From DASZTV01 sp035550655 (GTDB taxonomy: Bacteria > Actinomycetota > Actinomycetes > JAFAQI01), in assembly GCA_035550655.1 (NCBI GenBank), contig DASZOU010000005.1, forward strand, positions 62,001 through 126,000: 64,000 nt of DNA, given 5' to 3'. The position numbers were made by a program, and so were the translations under genes. Position 1 is the stretch's first letter. Each line of letters opens with the position of its first letter. Below are positions 24,202 through 32,483 of this stretch, piece after piece. The notes under the pieces were generated by a model that was not told where the DNA came from, ran no database searches, and saw nothing but the letters and a program-made list of their open reading frames with translations.

Positions 24202-25272
24202 CTAGCCGCTGATGGACCACGTGTCGCCGGAGGTGAGCAGAGCGGCGAGATCGCCGTCGCCCTTCGCGGCGCGCGCTTCGGTGATCTGGGCCCGGGCGGC
24301 GTCGTCGTACGCCGGGCGGTCGACCGCGCGGAAGATGCCGAGCGGGGTCACGCCGTTGTCGACGTTGCCGAGCCGCGACAGCGCGAAGGCCAGCTCCGGC
24401 TCGTCGGCCTGCGGATCGTGGACGAGCAACGAGTCGCGGTTCGACTCGTCGACGTCGACCACCTCGAGCCGGCCGCGCGGGGACACCCGCACGCCCTTGC
24501 TGCCCTCGTGGCCGAACCGGACCTGCTGGCCGGCTTCGAGGTACACCGCGCGGTCTTCCTTGCTGTCGGCGTCCTTGATGACGTCCCACGCACCGTCGTT
24601 GTAGATGTCGCAGTTCTGCAGGATCTCGACGAACGCCGCACCGCGGTGTTCGGCCGCGGCCTGCAGCGTCGCGGTCAGGTGCTTGCGATCGGAGTCCACC
24701 GTTCGCGCGACGAACGTCGCCTCCGCACCGAGGGCGATCGAGACCGGGTTGAGCGGCCGGTCGACCGAGCCCATCGGTGAGGACTTGGTGTTCTTGCCGA
24801 CCTCGGAGGTGGGGGAGTACTGGCCCTTGGTCAGCCCGTAGATGCGGTTGTTGAACAGCAGCAGCTTGAGGTTCACGTTGCGGCGAAGCGCGTGCAGCAG
24901 GTGGTTGCCACCGATCGACAGGAAGTCGCCGTCGCCGCCGATCACCCAGACCGAGAGGTCGGGGCGGGACGTGGCGAGCCCGGTCGCGATCGCCGGCGCC
25001 CGTCCGTGGATGGAGTGCATGCCGTAGGTGTCCATGTAGTAGGGCAGCCGCGCCGCGCAGCCGATGCCCGAGATGAACACCGTGTTCTCCCGCTTGATCC
25101 CGAGAGTGGGCATGAAGCCCTGGATCGCGGCGAGGATCGCGTAGTCACCGCACCCCGGGCACCAGCGCACCTCCTGGTCGGAGGTGAAGTCCTTGCGTGA
25201 CTGCTCCACGTCGGTGGTCGGCACGAGCTCCAGACCACGCCGCGGCCCGGGCACGGGGAGGGAAACGGTCAT
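24202..25272 (-). CDS. korB: 2-oxoacid:ferredoxin oxidoreductase, beta subunit
   Basis: 356-aa beta subunit of a 2-oxoglutarate (or other 2-oxoacid):ferredoxin oxidoreductase, which decarboxylates the 2-oxoacid to acyl-CoA and reduces ferredoxin. The thiamine-diphosphate site is seen as GGDGDFLSIGGNHLLHALRR followed by LLLFNNRIYGLTKGQYSPTS. Cys residues in VRWCPGCGDYAIL belong to the [4Fe-4S] ligand set. It pairs with korA upstream, separated by a 20-codon mini-ORF with overlapping starts and stops. In mycobacteria KorAB serves an alternative, CoA-dependent TCA step. 2-Oxoglutarate is the most likely substrate but is not proven by sequence alone. Confidence 0.94.
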   Translation of the reverse strand: MTVSLPVPGPRRGLELVPTTDVEQSRKDFTSDQEVRWCPGCGDYAILAAIQGFMPTLGIKRENTVFISGIGCAARLPYYMDTYGMHSIHGRAPAIATGLATSRPDLSVWVIGGDGDFLSIGGNHLLHALRRNVNLKLLLFNNRIYGLTKGQYSPTSEVGKNTKSSPMGSVDRPLNPVSIALGAEATFVARTVDSDRKHLTATLQAAAEHRGAAFVEILQNCDIYNDGAWDVIKDADSKEDRAVYLEAGQQVRFGHEGSKGVRVSPRGRLEVVDVDESNRDSLLVHDPQADEPELAFALSRLGNVDNGVTPLGIFRAVDRPAYDDAARAQITEARAAKGDGDLAALLTSGDTWSISG

Positions 25273-25331
25273 CTTTTCGGGGTCCCCTCGGAATCGTGGA
25301 GCGAAGCGGAGCGATTTCGTGGGGTGCTCAT
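25269..25331 (-). CDS. 20-codon linker ORF between korA and korB
   Basis: A 20-aa frame (MSTPRNRSASLHDSEGTPKR). Its ATG overlaps the korA stop as ATGA and its TGA overlaps the korB ATG as ATGA. It is either a translational relay keeping ribosomes on the mRNA between subunits, or chance. No peptide function is implied. Confidence 0.35.
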   Translation of the reverse strand: MSTPRNRSASLHDSEGTPKR

Positions 25332-27184
25332 GAGTTCGCCAATCCGGTGATTGCTTCGAGCAGGTCCTCGCTGCGGAACGGAAGGCCGCGGACCTGGTTG
25401 TAGGAATGGACGTCGACCAGGAACTTCGCCCGCAGCAGCAGCGCCAGCTGCCCGAGGTTCATCTCGGGCAGGAGCACCTTGCCGTACCGCGCGAGCACGT
25501 CGCCGGTGTTGGAGGGCAGCGGGTTGAGGTGACGCAGATGCGCCCGTGCCACCTTCAGTCCGTTTTGGCGCGCCGAGCGGACAGCCGCGGCGATCGGGCC
25601 GTACGTCGAGCCCCACCCGAGCACCAGGATGTCCGCGTCACCGTCGGGGTCGTCGACCTCGAGCGGCGGGATCGACGCGGCGATGCCGTCGATCTTCGCC
25701 TGGCGCAGCCGCACCATCGTGTCGTGGTTGGCCGGGTCGTAGGAGATCTCGCCCGTGCCGTCGTGCTTCTCGATGCCGCCGACGCGGTGTTCGAGTCCGG
25801 GCGTGCCGGGGATCGCCCACGGCCGGGCGAGTGTCTCGGGGTCGCGTGCGTAGGGCTGGAACGGCGACCCGTCGGCGGCCGGCTGCGCGAAGTCGACCTT
25901 GATCTCGGGCAACGCCGCGACGTCCGGGATCAGCCACGGTTCGCTGCCGTTGGCGAGGTAGGCGTCCGACAGCAGGTACACGGGCGTGCGGTAGGTCGTC
26001 GCGATCCGCACCGCCTCGATGGCGGCATCGAAGCAGTCCGCCGGTGACTGCGCGGCGATGACGGGGACCGGCGCCTCGCCGTGCCGGCCGAACATCGCCA
26101 GCAGCAGGTCGGTCTGCTCGGTCTTGGTCGGCATGCCGGTCGACGGGCCGGCCCGCTGGATGTCGCAGACCACCAGCGGCAGCTCGATCATCACGCCCAG
26201 CCCGATCGTCTCGGCCTTGAGATCGATGCCTGGGCCGGACGTCGTCGTGACGCCGAGCGCGCCGCCGAACGACGCGCCCAGCGCCGCGCCGACGCCGGCG
26301 ATCTCGTCCTCGGCCTGGAAGGTGACGACACCGAAGTTCTTGTGCTTCGCGAGCTCGTGGAGGATGTCGGAGGCCGGCGTGATCGGGTACGAGCCGAGGA
26401 AGATCTGCAGCCCTGCTTGCCGCGCGCCGGCGATCAGCCCGTAGGCGAGCGCGGTGTTGCCGTGCACCGTGCGGTAGAGGCCCGGCTTCATCGGGGCGGG
26501 GCCGACCTCGTAGCGGACGACGAAGCCTTCGGTCGTCTCGCCGTAGTTCCAGCCCGCCTTGAAGGCTGCGACGTTGGCGGCAGCGAGCTCCGGCCGCTTC
26601 GCGAAGCGCTGCTCGATGTAGTTGATGGTGCTCTGCGTCGGGCGGCTGTAGAGCCAGGAGAGCAGGCCGAGCGCGAACATGTTCTTCGCCCGCTCGCCGT
26701 CCTTGCGACCGACGTCATGTCCTTCGACCGACTTCACCGCGAGGGAAGTGAGGTCGAGGGCGTGTACGTCGTACCCCTCGAGGGAGTTGTCCTCGAGGGG
26801 GCTCTCGGCGTACCCGACCTTCTTGAGGTTGCGCGCGGTGAACTCGTCGGAGTTGACGATGATCGTCCCGCCGCGGCGCAGCTGGTTGATGTTCGCCTTG
26901 AGGGCGGCGGGGTTCATCGCGACCAGGACGTCGGCGTGATCGCCCGGCGTGAGCACCGAGTGGTCGCCGAAGTGCAGCTGGAACGCGCTGACACCCGGCA
27001 GTGTCCCGGCTGGCGCGCGGATCTCCGCCGGGAAGTCGGGGAGCGTCGAGAGGTCGTTGCCGAACTCTGCGGTCTCGGAGGTGAACCGGTCACCGGCGAG
27101 CTGCATGCCGTCGCCGGAGTCACCGGCAAAGCGGATCACCACGTGATCCAGACGCTCGACGGGGGTTTCTGCGATCTCGGTCAT
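25328..27184 (-). CDS. korA: 2-oxoacid:ferredoxin oxidoreductase, alpha subunit (gamma-alpha fusion)
   Basis: 618-aa fused subunit. The N-terminal gamma (POR gamma) domain, about residues 10-190, begins VVIRFAGDSGDGMQLAGDRF. The alpha domain (from about 230) contains GNTALAYGLIAGARQAGLQIFLGSYPITPASDILHELAK in its first part and the family signature TTSGPGIDLKAETIGLGVMIELPLVVCDIQRAGPSTGMPT. It forms the catalytic complex with KorB. Start ATG 27184. The gene is read first in the operon; its stop is joined to korB through the mini-ORF. The 126-bp upstream gap (27185-27310) presumably holds the promoter, but no clear element was found. Confidence 0.95.
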   Translation of the reverse strand: MTEIAETPVERLDHVVIRFAGDSGDGMQLAGDRFTSETAEFGNDLSTLPDFPAEIRAPAGTLPGVSAFQLHFGDHSVLTPGDHADVLVAMNPAALKANINQLRRGGTIIVNSDEFTARNLKKVGYAESPLEDNSLEGYDVHALDLTSLAVKSVEGHDVGRKDGERAKNMFALGLLSWLYSRPTQSTINYIEQRFAKRPELAAANVAAFKAGWNYGETTEGFVVRYEVGPAPMKPGLYRTVHGNTALAYGLIAGARQAGLQIFLGSYPITPASDILHELAKHKNFGVVTFQAEDEIAGVGAALGASFGGALGVTTTSGPGIDLKAETIGLGVMIELPLVVCDIQRAGPSTGMPTKTEQTDLLLAMFGRHGEAPVPVIAAQSPADCFDAAIEAVRIATTYRTPVYLLSDAYLANGSEPWLIPDVAALPEIKVDFAQPAADGSPFQPYARDPETLARPWAIPGTPGLEHRVGGIEKHDGTGEISYDPANHDTMVRLRQAKIDGIAASIPPLEVDDPDGDADILVLGWGSTYGPIAAAVRSARQNGLKVARAHLRHLNPLPSNTGDVLARYGKVLLPEMNLGQLALLLRAKFLVDVHSYNQVRGLPFRSEDLLEAITGLANS

Positions 27185-27310
27185 CGAGGCGTCACTGCCT
27201 GACCGCTCCTCTGTGCTCGCTTGGCCCCTGGGTGTCGGGTGGACACGCTGTGGTGGCCCTGCGTACGGATGTTTGGCAACTGCTCAGGACAGGGTAAACC
27301 TCGCGGTCGG

Positions 27311-28180
27311 TTACCGCTCGGTAGGTCGGGCGAGCCGTTTCGCCAGGCCGAACGTCGACGTCATCATGGCGTCGAAGGCGCGCGCGGGCAGCAGCCAGCG
27401 GGTGAACAGGATGGACCCGGCCCCCTTGCCGACCGGGTAACGGGTGCGGGGGTGCCGCACCGTCGCGGCCTTGACGATCTTCTTTGCCACGACGGAGCTC
27501 GCGGAGGTGAAGGCCGGGCTCTCGGCGAGGTCGAGGAAGGCGCCGACCTGCTCGGCCTGCGCGGCGTAGGCGGAGTCGCTCGAGCTCTTCCGCAGGTTGT
27601 CCGCCGCGATCCCGCTCCACTCGGTGCGGATACCGGCCGGCTCGATGATGACGACCTGGATCCCGAACGGCCGCAGCTCCATCCGCATCGCGTCGGACAG
27701 GCCTTCGACCGCGAACTTGGTGGCGTGGTACCAGCCGCCGAGCGGCTCGTAGATCCGGCCGCCGATCGAGGAGATGTTGATGATCCGGCCGCTGCGCTGC
27801 TCGCGCATGTGAGGGAGGACCAGCTGGGTCAACCGGGCGAGGCCGAAGACGTTGACGTCGAACTGGTACTTCGCCTCGGACAGCGGCACGTCCTCGACGG
27901 CGCCGTACGAGCCGTAGCCGGCGTTGTTGACCAGTACGTCGACGCGGCCGGACTCGGCGACGATGTTCTTGATCCCCGCGACCATGGACTTGTCGTCGGT
28001 GACATCCATCTTCATCACGTTGATGCCGGCGTCGGCGAGACCCGACATCCGTTCGACGCGCCGTGCGACGGCGTACACGTTGAAGCCGGCTTGCTTCAGT
28101 CGCAGGGCGGCCGCCTCGCCGATCCCGGACGACGCCCCGGTGACGAGTGCTGTCCCACGCATGCTGCTGACGTTGCTCAT
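27311..28180 (-). CDS. Short-chain dehydrogenase/reductase
   Basis: 289-aa classical SDR. The NAD(P)-binding TGASSGIGEAAALRLK is at about residues 14-29, NNAG at about 87 and catalytic YHATK at about 149-153, with the Ser in ISSIGG. The C-terminal extension (about 220-289) is longer than the classical core and hydrophobic (ILFTRWLLPARAFDAMM), as in membrane-associated actinobacterial SDRs. It is divergent from a flavin monooxygenase with only 14 bp between starts, so the two share a promoter region and may oxidise the same type of ketone or alcohol. Substrate unknown. Confidence 0.9.
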   Translation of the reverse strand: MSNVSSMRGTALVTGASSGIGEAAALRLKQAGFNVYAVARRVERMSGLADAGINVMKMDVTDDKSMVAGIKNIVAESGRVDVLVNNAGYGSYGAVEDVPLSEAKYQFDVNVFGLARLTQLVLPHMREQRSGRIINISSIGGRIYEPLGGWYHATKFAVEGLSDAMRMELRPFGIQVVIIEPAGIRTEWSGIAADNLRKSSSDSAYAAQAEQVGAFLDLAESPAFTSASSVVAKKIVKAATVRHPRTRYPVGKGAGSILFTRWLLPARAFDAMMTSTFGLAKRLARPTER

Positions 28181-28194
28181 CGGTACATGGGATC

Positions 28195-29688
28195 ATGCCG
28201 CTCGTGGCGGAGACCCATTACGACCTGGTGATCGTCGGCGCGGGGCTGTCCGGTGTCGGCACCGGATCGCAGTTCAGCAAGGAGTTCCCGCGCAAGACCT
28301 ACACCATCCTCGAGCAGCGCGCCGAGATGGGCGGGACGTGGAGTCTGTTCAAGTACCCCGGGATCCGGTCGGACTCCGACATGCACACCCTCGGCTACCG
28401 CTTCAAGCCTTGGACAGCGGCAAAGGCGATCGCCGACGGGGCGTCGATCCTCGACTACGTCCACGAGACCGCGCGTGAAGGCGACGTGGAGCGCCACATC
28501 CAGTACTCGAAGAAGGTCGAGCGCGCGGAGTGGGACAGCGACACGGCGCTGTGGACCGTCGACGCACGAGACGCCGTCACCGGCGAGGTCACGCAGATCA
28601 CGTGCAGCTACTTGTTCTGCTGCGCCGGTTACTACAGCTACGACAACCCGTACCGGCCCGACTTCCCGGGCGAGGAGCGGTTCAAGGGCCCGATCATCCA
28701 TCCGCAGCTGTGGCCCGAGGACCTCGACTACACCGGCAAGAAGGTTGTCGTGATCGGCAGCGGGGCCACGGCCGTCACATTGGCGCCGGCGATGACCGAC
28801 CGTGCCGAGCACGTCACGATGCTGCAGCGGTCGCCGACGTACGTCGTGTCGCGACCGAGCGAGGACGGACTCGCCAACTGGTTGCGCAAGCGACTGCCCG
28901 CGATGTGGGCATACGGCATCGTGCGATGGAAGAACGTGTTGCTCGTCCTGCTGAGCTTCCAGCTCAGCCGGCGCCGGCCGGCGCTGGTCAAGGCGGCACT
29001 GCGCAAGGGGCTCGAGAAAGAGGAGCTGAGCAAAGAGATCATCGACCAGCACTTCACGCCGTCGTACAACCCGTGGGACCAGCGGCTGTGTTTGGTACCG
29101 GACGGAGACCTGTTCGAATCGATCCGTGACGGCAAGCTGTCGGTGGTCACCGATCACATCGAGACGTTCACCGAGTCCGGCATCAAGCTGAGGTCCGGCG
29201 AGGAGCTGTCCGCGGACATCGTCATCTCGGCGACCGGGCTGACCCTGGTCCCGTTCGGCGGGATGACGCTCGTGGTCGACGGCGAGGTCGTCGAGTACCC
29301 GAAGCACATGGCCTACAAGGGCATCATGCTCAGCGACGTACCGAACCTGTTGCTGTTCTTCGGCTACACGAATGCGTCGTGGACGTTGAAGGTGGATCTC
29401 ACCTACGCGTACGCGTTCCGGTTGATCAAGCACATCGAGCGGCTCGGGCTGCGGCAGTTCACTCCGCGCTACGACCCCGCTGTCGAAGAGGCGCCGTTCC
29501 TCGACTTCTCGTCGGGCTACGTGATCCGCGCACTCGACAAGTACCCGAAGCAGGGCGCGACCCAGCCGTGGCGGCTGTCCATGAACTACGCGATCGACGC
29601 GTTCATGCTGCGCTTCACGAAGCTCGACGACGGCGTCATGGAGTTCTCGAATCCCCGCCCGAGCAAGCGGCGGTCTGCGGCCGCGTAG
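28195..29688 (+). CDS. Flavin-containing (Baeyer–Villiger-type) monooxygenase
   Basis: 497-aa FAD/NADPH monooxygenase similar to EthA-type enzymes. The FAD-binding GxGxxG is in LVIVGAGLSGVGTG (about residues 13-25). The BVMO fingerprint FxGxxxHxxxWP is present as FKGPIIHPQLWP (about 163-174), followed by the NADPH Rossmann motif VVVIGSGATAV. Such enzymes insert oxygen next to ketones or oxidise sulfur. The starts of this gene and the divergent SDR are 14 bp apart; an alcohol/ketone dehydrogenase plus BVMO pair is a common catabolic arrangement. An alternative GTG start lies 9 nt downstream. Confidence 0.9.
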   Translation: MPLVAETHYDLVIVGAGLSGVGTGSQFSKEFPRKTYTILEQRAEMGGTWSLFKYPGIRSDSDMHTLGYRFKPWTAAKAIADGASILDYVHETAREGDVERHIQYSKKVERAEWDSDTALWTVDARDAVTGEVTQITCSYLFCCAGYYSYDNPYRPDFPGEERFKGPIIHPQLWPEDLDYTGKKVVVIGSGATAVTLAPAMTDRAEHVTMLQRSPTYVVSRPSEDGLANWLRKRLPAMWAYGIVRWKNVLLVLLSFQLSRRRPALVKAALRKGLEKEELSKEIIDQHFTPSYNPWDQRLCLVPDGDLFESIRDGKLSVVTDHIETFTESGIKLRSGEELSADIVISATGLTLVPFGGMTLVVDGEVVEYPKHMAYKGIMLSDVPNLLLFFGYTNASWTLKVDLTYAYAFRLIKHIERLGLRQFTPRYDPAVEEAPFLDFSSGYVIRALDKYPKQGATQPWRLSMNYAIDAFMLRFTKLDDGVMEFSNPRPSKRRSAAA

Positions 29689-29850
29689 GGCGGGTCCGGG
29701 AACCCCGAAGAGACGCATTGATCGGGGGGCGGCTCTCGATTGGGGCTGGCTCGGCCGGCCCAGTTGCTTCGGGTCGGCATGGCCATGATCTGTTCGCTCT
29801 CGGCGGGGCTCCTGTGGATAAGATTCGTTGGAAATAAAGGGAAATAGGCC

Positions 29851-29885
29851 TTGACTTCGGGCTGATTCGAACATATGTTCGATAC
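29851..29885 (+). promoter_or_regulatory. LexA-type SOS box overlapping a leaderless promoter
   Basis: The promoter reads TTGACT (29851-29856), a 17-nt spacer and TATGTT (29874-29879), with the predicted transcript start at the ATG at 29886. A perfect 16-bp palindrome TCGAACATATGTTCGA (29867-29882) covers the -10 element. It fits the mycobacterial/Gram-positive LexA site TCGAAC-N4-GTTCGA exactly. A bound LexA would block the polymerase. The preceding stretch (29689-29850) shows no gene. Confidence 0.85.
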
Positions 29886-30912
29886 ATGGATCCGCAGCTG
29901 TGCTCCCTGTTCGGGAAGACGGCGGCGCGGGTCGCTCTCGCCGAGCAGATGCCGGTTGACGCTCGGCTGCATGTCGAGCTCGAAGCGTTGTCCGCGATGC
30001 CGATGGAATCCGCTGCCCGACGGCGTCGCGTCGCTCAACGCGACCGGCGACGCGCTGCTCGGCCGGCAGGTGTTCGACGCGATCAACGAGGCCGCTGAGC
30101 AGATGGGACGTGATGGCGACGAACGCCCGGTCGGCGTACGTCGGTTTCACGCCCTCGCCGACGCCGTGCTGGGCGGCGGAGCCGGATCCGCGACGCGTCG
30201 GGTCAGGGGCGAGATCCTCGCGATGGGACAGATCAGCACGCTGCTCGGTGCAGACGATCAGCCGGGGGAGCTGGTCGGCTACGGCCCGATCAGCGCGGAC
30301 ATGCTGCGCCGTATTGCGGCCGACCACCGGTTGCGCCGGCTGCTCACTGACCCGCTCAACGGCGAGGTCGTCGACCTGGGCCGCCGCGCCTACGCGCCGG
30401 GCAAGCGACTCCGTAAGGCAGTGCAAGCGACCCACCCGACCTGCACCGCGCCTGGATGCTGCCGGCCGGCGACTCACTGCGAGATCGATCATCGCTTCGA
30501 GTTCGACGGAGGCGGATGCACCAACCAGTGCAACCTCAAGCCGCTGTGCAAGCTGCACCACGACCTGAAAACCCGCAAGCTGTGGAAGGTCGACGACAAC
30601 GGCGACGGCACCGAAACCTGGACCAGCTATCTCGGCTTCACCTACACCGTGAGACCGAAACACTTCCCGCTACCGGATCCTCCGCCGATCGAGGACGAAC
30701 CGCCGATCGAGATCGCGGACCGGCTCCCCGAGACCTTCGACCCCGACCCGCCACTCGAGGCCGAGCCCCTTCCCGAACCACCACCACTGCAACCCGACGA
30801 AGTCGAGGCGCTCGAACACGCCCTGGATCAGCTACACGCATTCGGCATGAACTTCGAACAATGGTGCAACCGCTACTACGACGAAGCGCGAAAGACCGGC
30901 CTCGTCGCCTAG
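29886..30912 (+). pseudogene. 13E12/DUF222-type HNH endonuclease, N-terminally truncated and frameshifted
   Basis: The ATG at 29886 (leaderless) opens a frame, MDPQLCSLFGKTAARVALAEQ, that ends at 30098. Family-like sequence continues in another frame from about 30015: PLPDGVASLNATGDALLGRQVFDAI onward, to a C-terminal HNH nuclease with the zinc/HNH signature CTAPGC, EIDHRFEFDGGG, NLKPLCKLHHD. Most of the roughly 200-aa DUF222 region found in complete homologues is missing. A Pro/Glu-rich tail ends at 30912. The HNH half is intact and could be expressed if translation re-initiates. Complete family members in M. tuberculosis include LexA-controlled genes, which suits the SOS box. A sequencing frameshift cannot be excluded, but the missing domain is real in this assembly. 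Confidence 0.75.
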
Positions 30913-30949
30913 CGGCCTTCCGACCGAGATCCGGCGCTCCCGTCACTCG

Positions 30950-31006
30950 CGAACTTGCACTTTCGTGGCCTTTGAGCGCGAATTTCGGCACGAAATCGCA
31001 AGTTCG
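30950..31006. repeat. Long imperfect hairpin between convergent genes
   Basis: 18-nt arms CGAACTTGCACTTTCGTG (30950-30967) and CACGAAATCGCAAGTTCG (30989-31006) pair at 16 of 18 positions around a 21-nt loop that can itself fold. It is placed between the HNH remnant and the convergent metalloprotease gene. It could be a bidirectional terminator or a palindromic repetitive element. Confidence 0.6.
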
Positions 31007-31022
31007 GCGAACCGAGGTGCCG

Positions 31023-31778
31023 CTACCGTCCTCGATCCGCTGTTTGCATATTCCGGCTGAGTAGACCCGTCCGTGCGAGGTACTTCTGGGAGTTCCGCAT
31101 GTAGGTGCGTGGGTTGGTGTCGAGATCCGCAGTCCATGGCGGGTGGGCCTCACCTCGCATGTCGGCGTACACACCCAGCGCGAAGCCGAACATCGCCTCG
31201 CCGAGGTACCCGAGTTCGGTTCGCCGCCACCCGGTACTGGACTGCGTGAAGTCGAACGACGCGTTGGCGGAGAAGATGCCGAAGCCGAAGAAGACAGTAG
31301 CCAAGTCCGTGATCTGCTCGAGATCGCGCTGCGACTGTTGCACGCGGCCTTCGCCAAGGAGGCGTAGGTGGCTCAGCTCGTGGACGATCGTGGCAATTAG
31401 GGAGATGGGCTTGGTGGTCTGGCTCTCGCTGATCGCGATATGGGGTGAGCCGGCGTGCGCTCGATAGGTGCCAGCCGGCCCTGAGGTGGTCTGTAGACCG
31501 GGCGCCTTCCCGATCATGCCAAGGGATTCAGCGTCGGGGACCACGGTGATGTCCACCTGCCGAAGATCTACCGCCATGCGTGCTGCGATCGCGGGAAGGA
31601 GTGCGGCGATCCGGTCGGCGGGAGCCACATCGCGGAGTTGTTCAGCCGCCCATGCAGGTCGAAACACCTCCCCATTCAGGATTGCGTCCCCAAACTCGCC
31701 TTGAAGCCACTGCAGGGAGTCGATAGTCCACCGCGCCGCCTCCGCGGAGACGGGCCGACCTCGATCCCGCCAACTCAC
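31023..31778 (-). CDS. Uncharacterised HExxH metalloprotease-like protein
   Basis: 251 aa from a GTG at 31778 that overlaps the stop of the upstream membrane gene (GTGA). The zinc signature is IVHELSHLRLLGEG (His-Glu-x-x-His, about residues 137-150), with a downstream acidic segment DLEQITDLATVFFGFG that probably gives the third ligand. The region before it (HIAISESQTTKP) is typical of single-strand substrate-binding edges in gluzincins. There is no signal peptide, so it is predicted to be cytoplasmic. It is translationally coupled to the membrane protein before it, suggesting a two-component unit. I do not recognise a named family; this sits in an accessory patch with somewhat lower GC. Confidence 0.75.
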   Translation of the reverse strand: MSWRDRGRPVSAEAARWTIDSLQWLQGEFGDAILNGEVFRPAWAAEQLRDVAPADRIAALLPAIAARMAVDLRQVDITVVPDAESLGMIGKAPGLQTTSGPAGTYRAHAGSPHIAISESQTTKPISLIATIVHELSHLRLLGEGRVQQSQRDLEQITDLATVFFGFGIFSANASFDFTQSSTGWRRTELGYLGEAMFGFALGVYADMRGEAHPPWTADLDTNPRTYMRNSQKYLARTGLLSRNMQTADRGR

Positions 31779-32413
31779 GGAAGTTCGACGGCGGATTGAA
31801 CGCCCCCGCTCGGCTGTGCCAGCCGGGGGGAGCCGCGCCGCAACAACCGGCCCATGGCGTCGGCGCGCCGGCGCTGCCGAGGCGAGACGAGATCGGGCTT
31901 CGCGCCAACAGCCTCGACCCATTCGCTGGCGAAGGCCACGAACTGCTCGTCGTCAGGCAGCGACTCAACTCGGATGGAGCGGCGTACCAGATGCCGGTCG
32001 CGGAGGGACAGCAAACGCCAAGGGTTCGGTGGCACAGGTGGCGCGGTGTTCGTCCAATTGAGGCGCCCTCGGAATAGGCCGCTAGACGCAACAACACCCG
32101 CCACCAGGCAGAACAACATCAGGTCGAGAACCCCCACCACGATCCCTTCACCTGGTGAGGCGACCACCGCGACCCCCACCGCGGCCGCACCCACAGGCCC
32201 GAACATGAACGCGACGGTTACGCGCTTGGCCATCCACTTCTTCATGACCCGCTGGAGAAGCCTGCGGGCGCGCGCTGAACGAACCGCCCTCCACAGCCCC
32301 AGGGGCAGCCCGAGCCAAACAAGCCACGGCAACCCCATCCCGATAACGAAGCTCCTCGGCATGCTCAGAGCGTTCCAGCGCGGCCGGTACGCCGCCGGAG
32401 CCAAAAGGAGCAA
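31775..32413 (-). CDS. Membrane protein coupled to the HExxH protein
   Basis: 212 aa from TTG 32413, or 195 aa from ATG 32362; neither has a strong ribosome binding site. Three to four hydrophobic spans are visible (SFVIGMGLPWLVWLGLPLGLW; VTVAFMFGPVGAAAVGVAVVA; VVGVLDLMLFCLVAGVVA), separated by a basic loop (RARRLLQRVMKKWMAKR). A soluble C-terminal part of about 80 residues follows. Its stop overlaps the next gene's GTG. No family was recognised. It could anchor the metalloprotease or be its substrate. Confidence 0.65.
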   Translation of the reverse strand: MLLLAPAAYRPRWNALSMPRSFVIGMGLPWLVWLGLPLGLWRAVRSARARRLLQRVMKKWMAKRVTVAFMFGPVGAAAVGVAVVASPGEGIVVGVLDLMLFCLVAGVVASSGLFRGRLNWTNTAPPVPPNPWRLLSLRDRHLVRRSIRVESLPDDEQFVAFASEWVEAVGAKPDLVSPRQRRRADAMGRLLRRGSPRLAQPSGGVQSAVELP

Positions 32414-32483
32414 TCAAGTGCAGAGGTGCCGATATCGCTCGCGTGCCGGGTGGGAACGAATCCCGCAGGACAGGTCTGCTCGC

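Noticed and set aside
28177..30663. An 828-codon minus-strand frame over the flavin monooxygenase and HNH gene
   Set aside because: The plus strand carries the FAD, NADPH and HNH motifs; the reverse frame is without motif.
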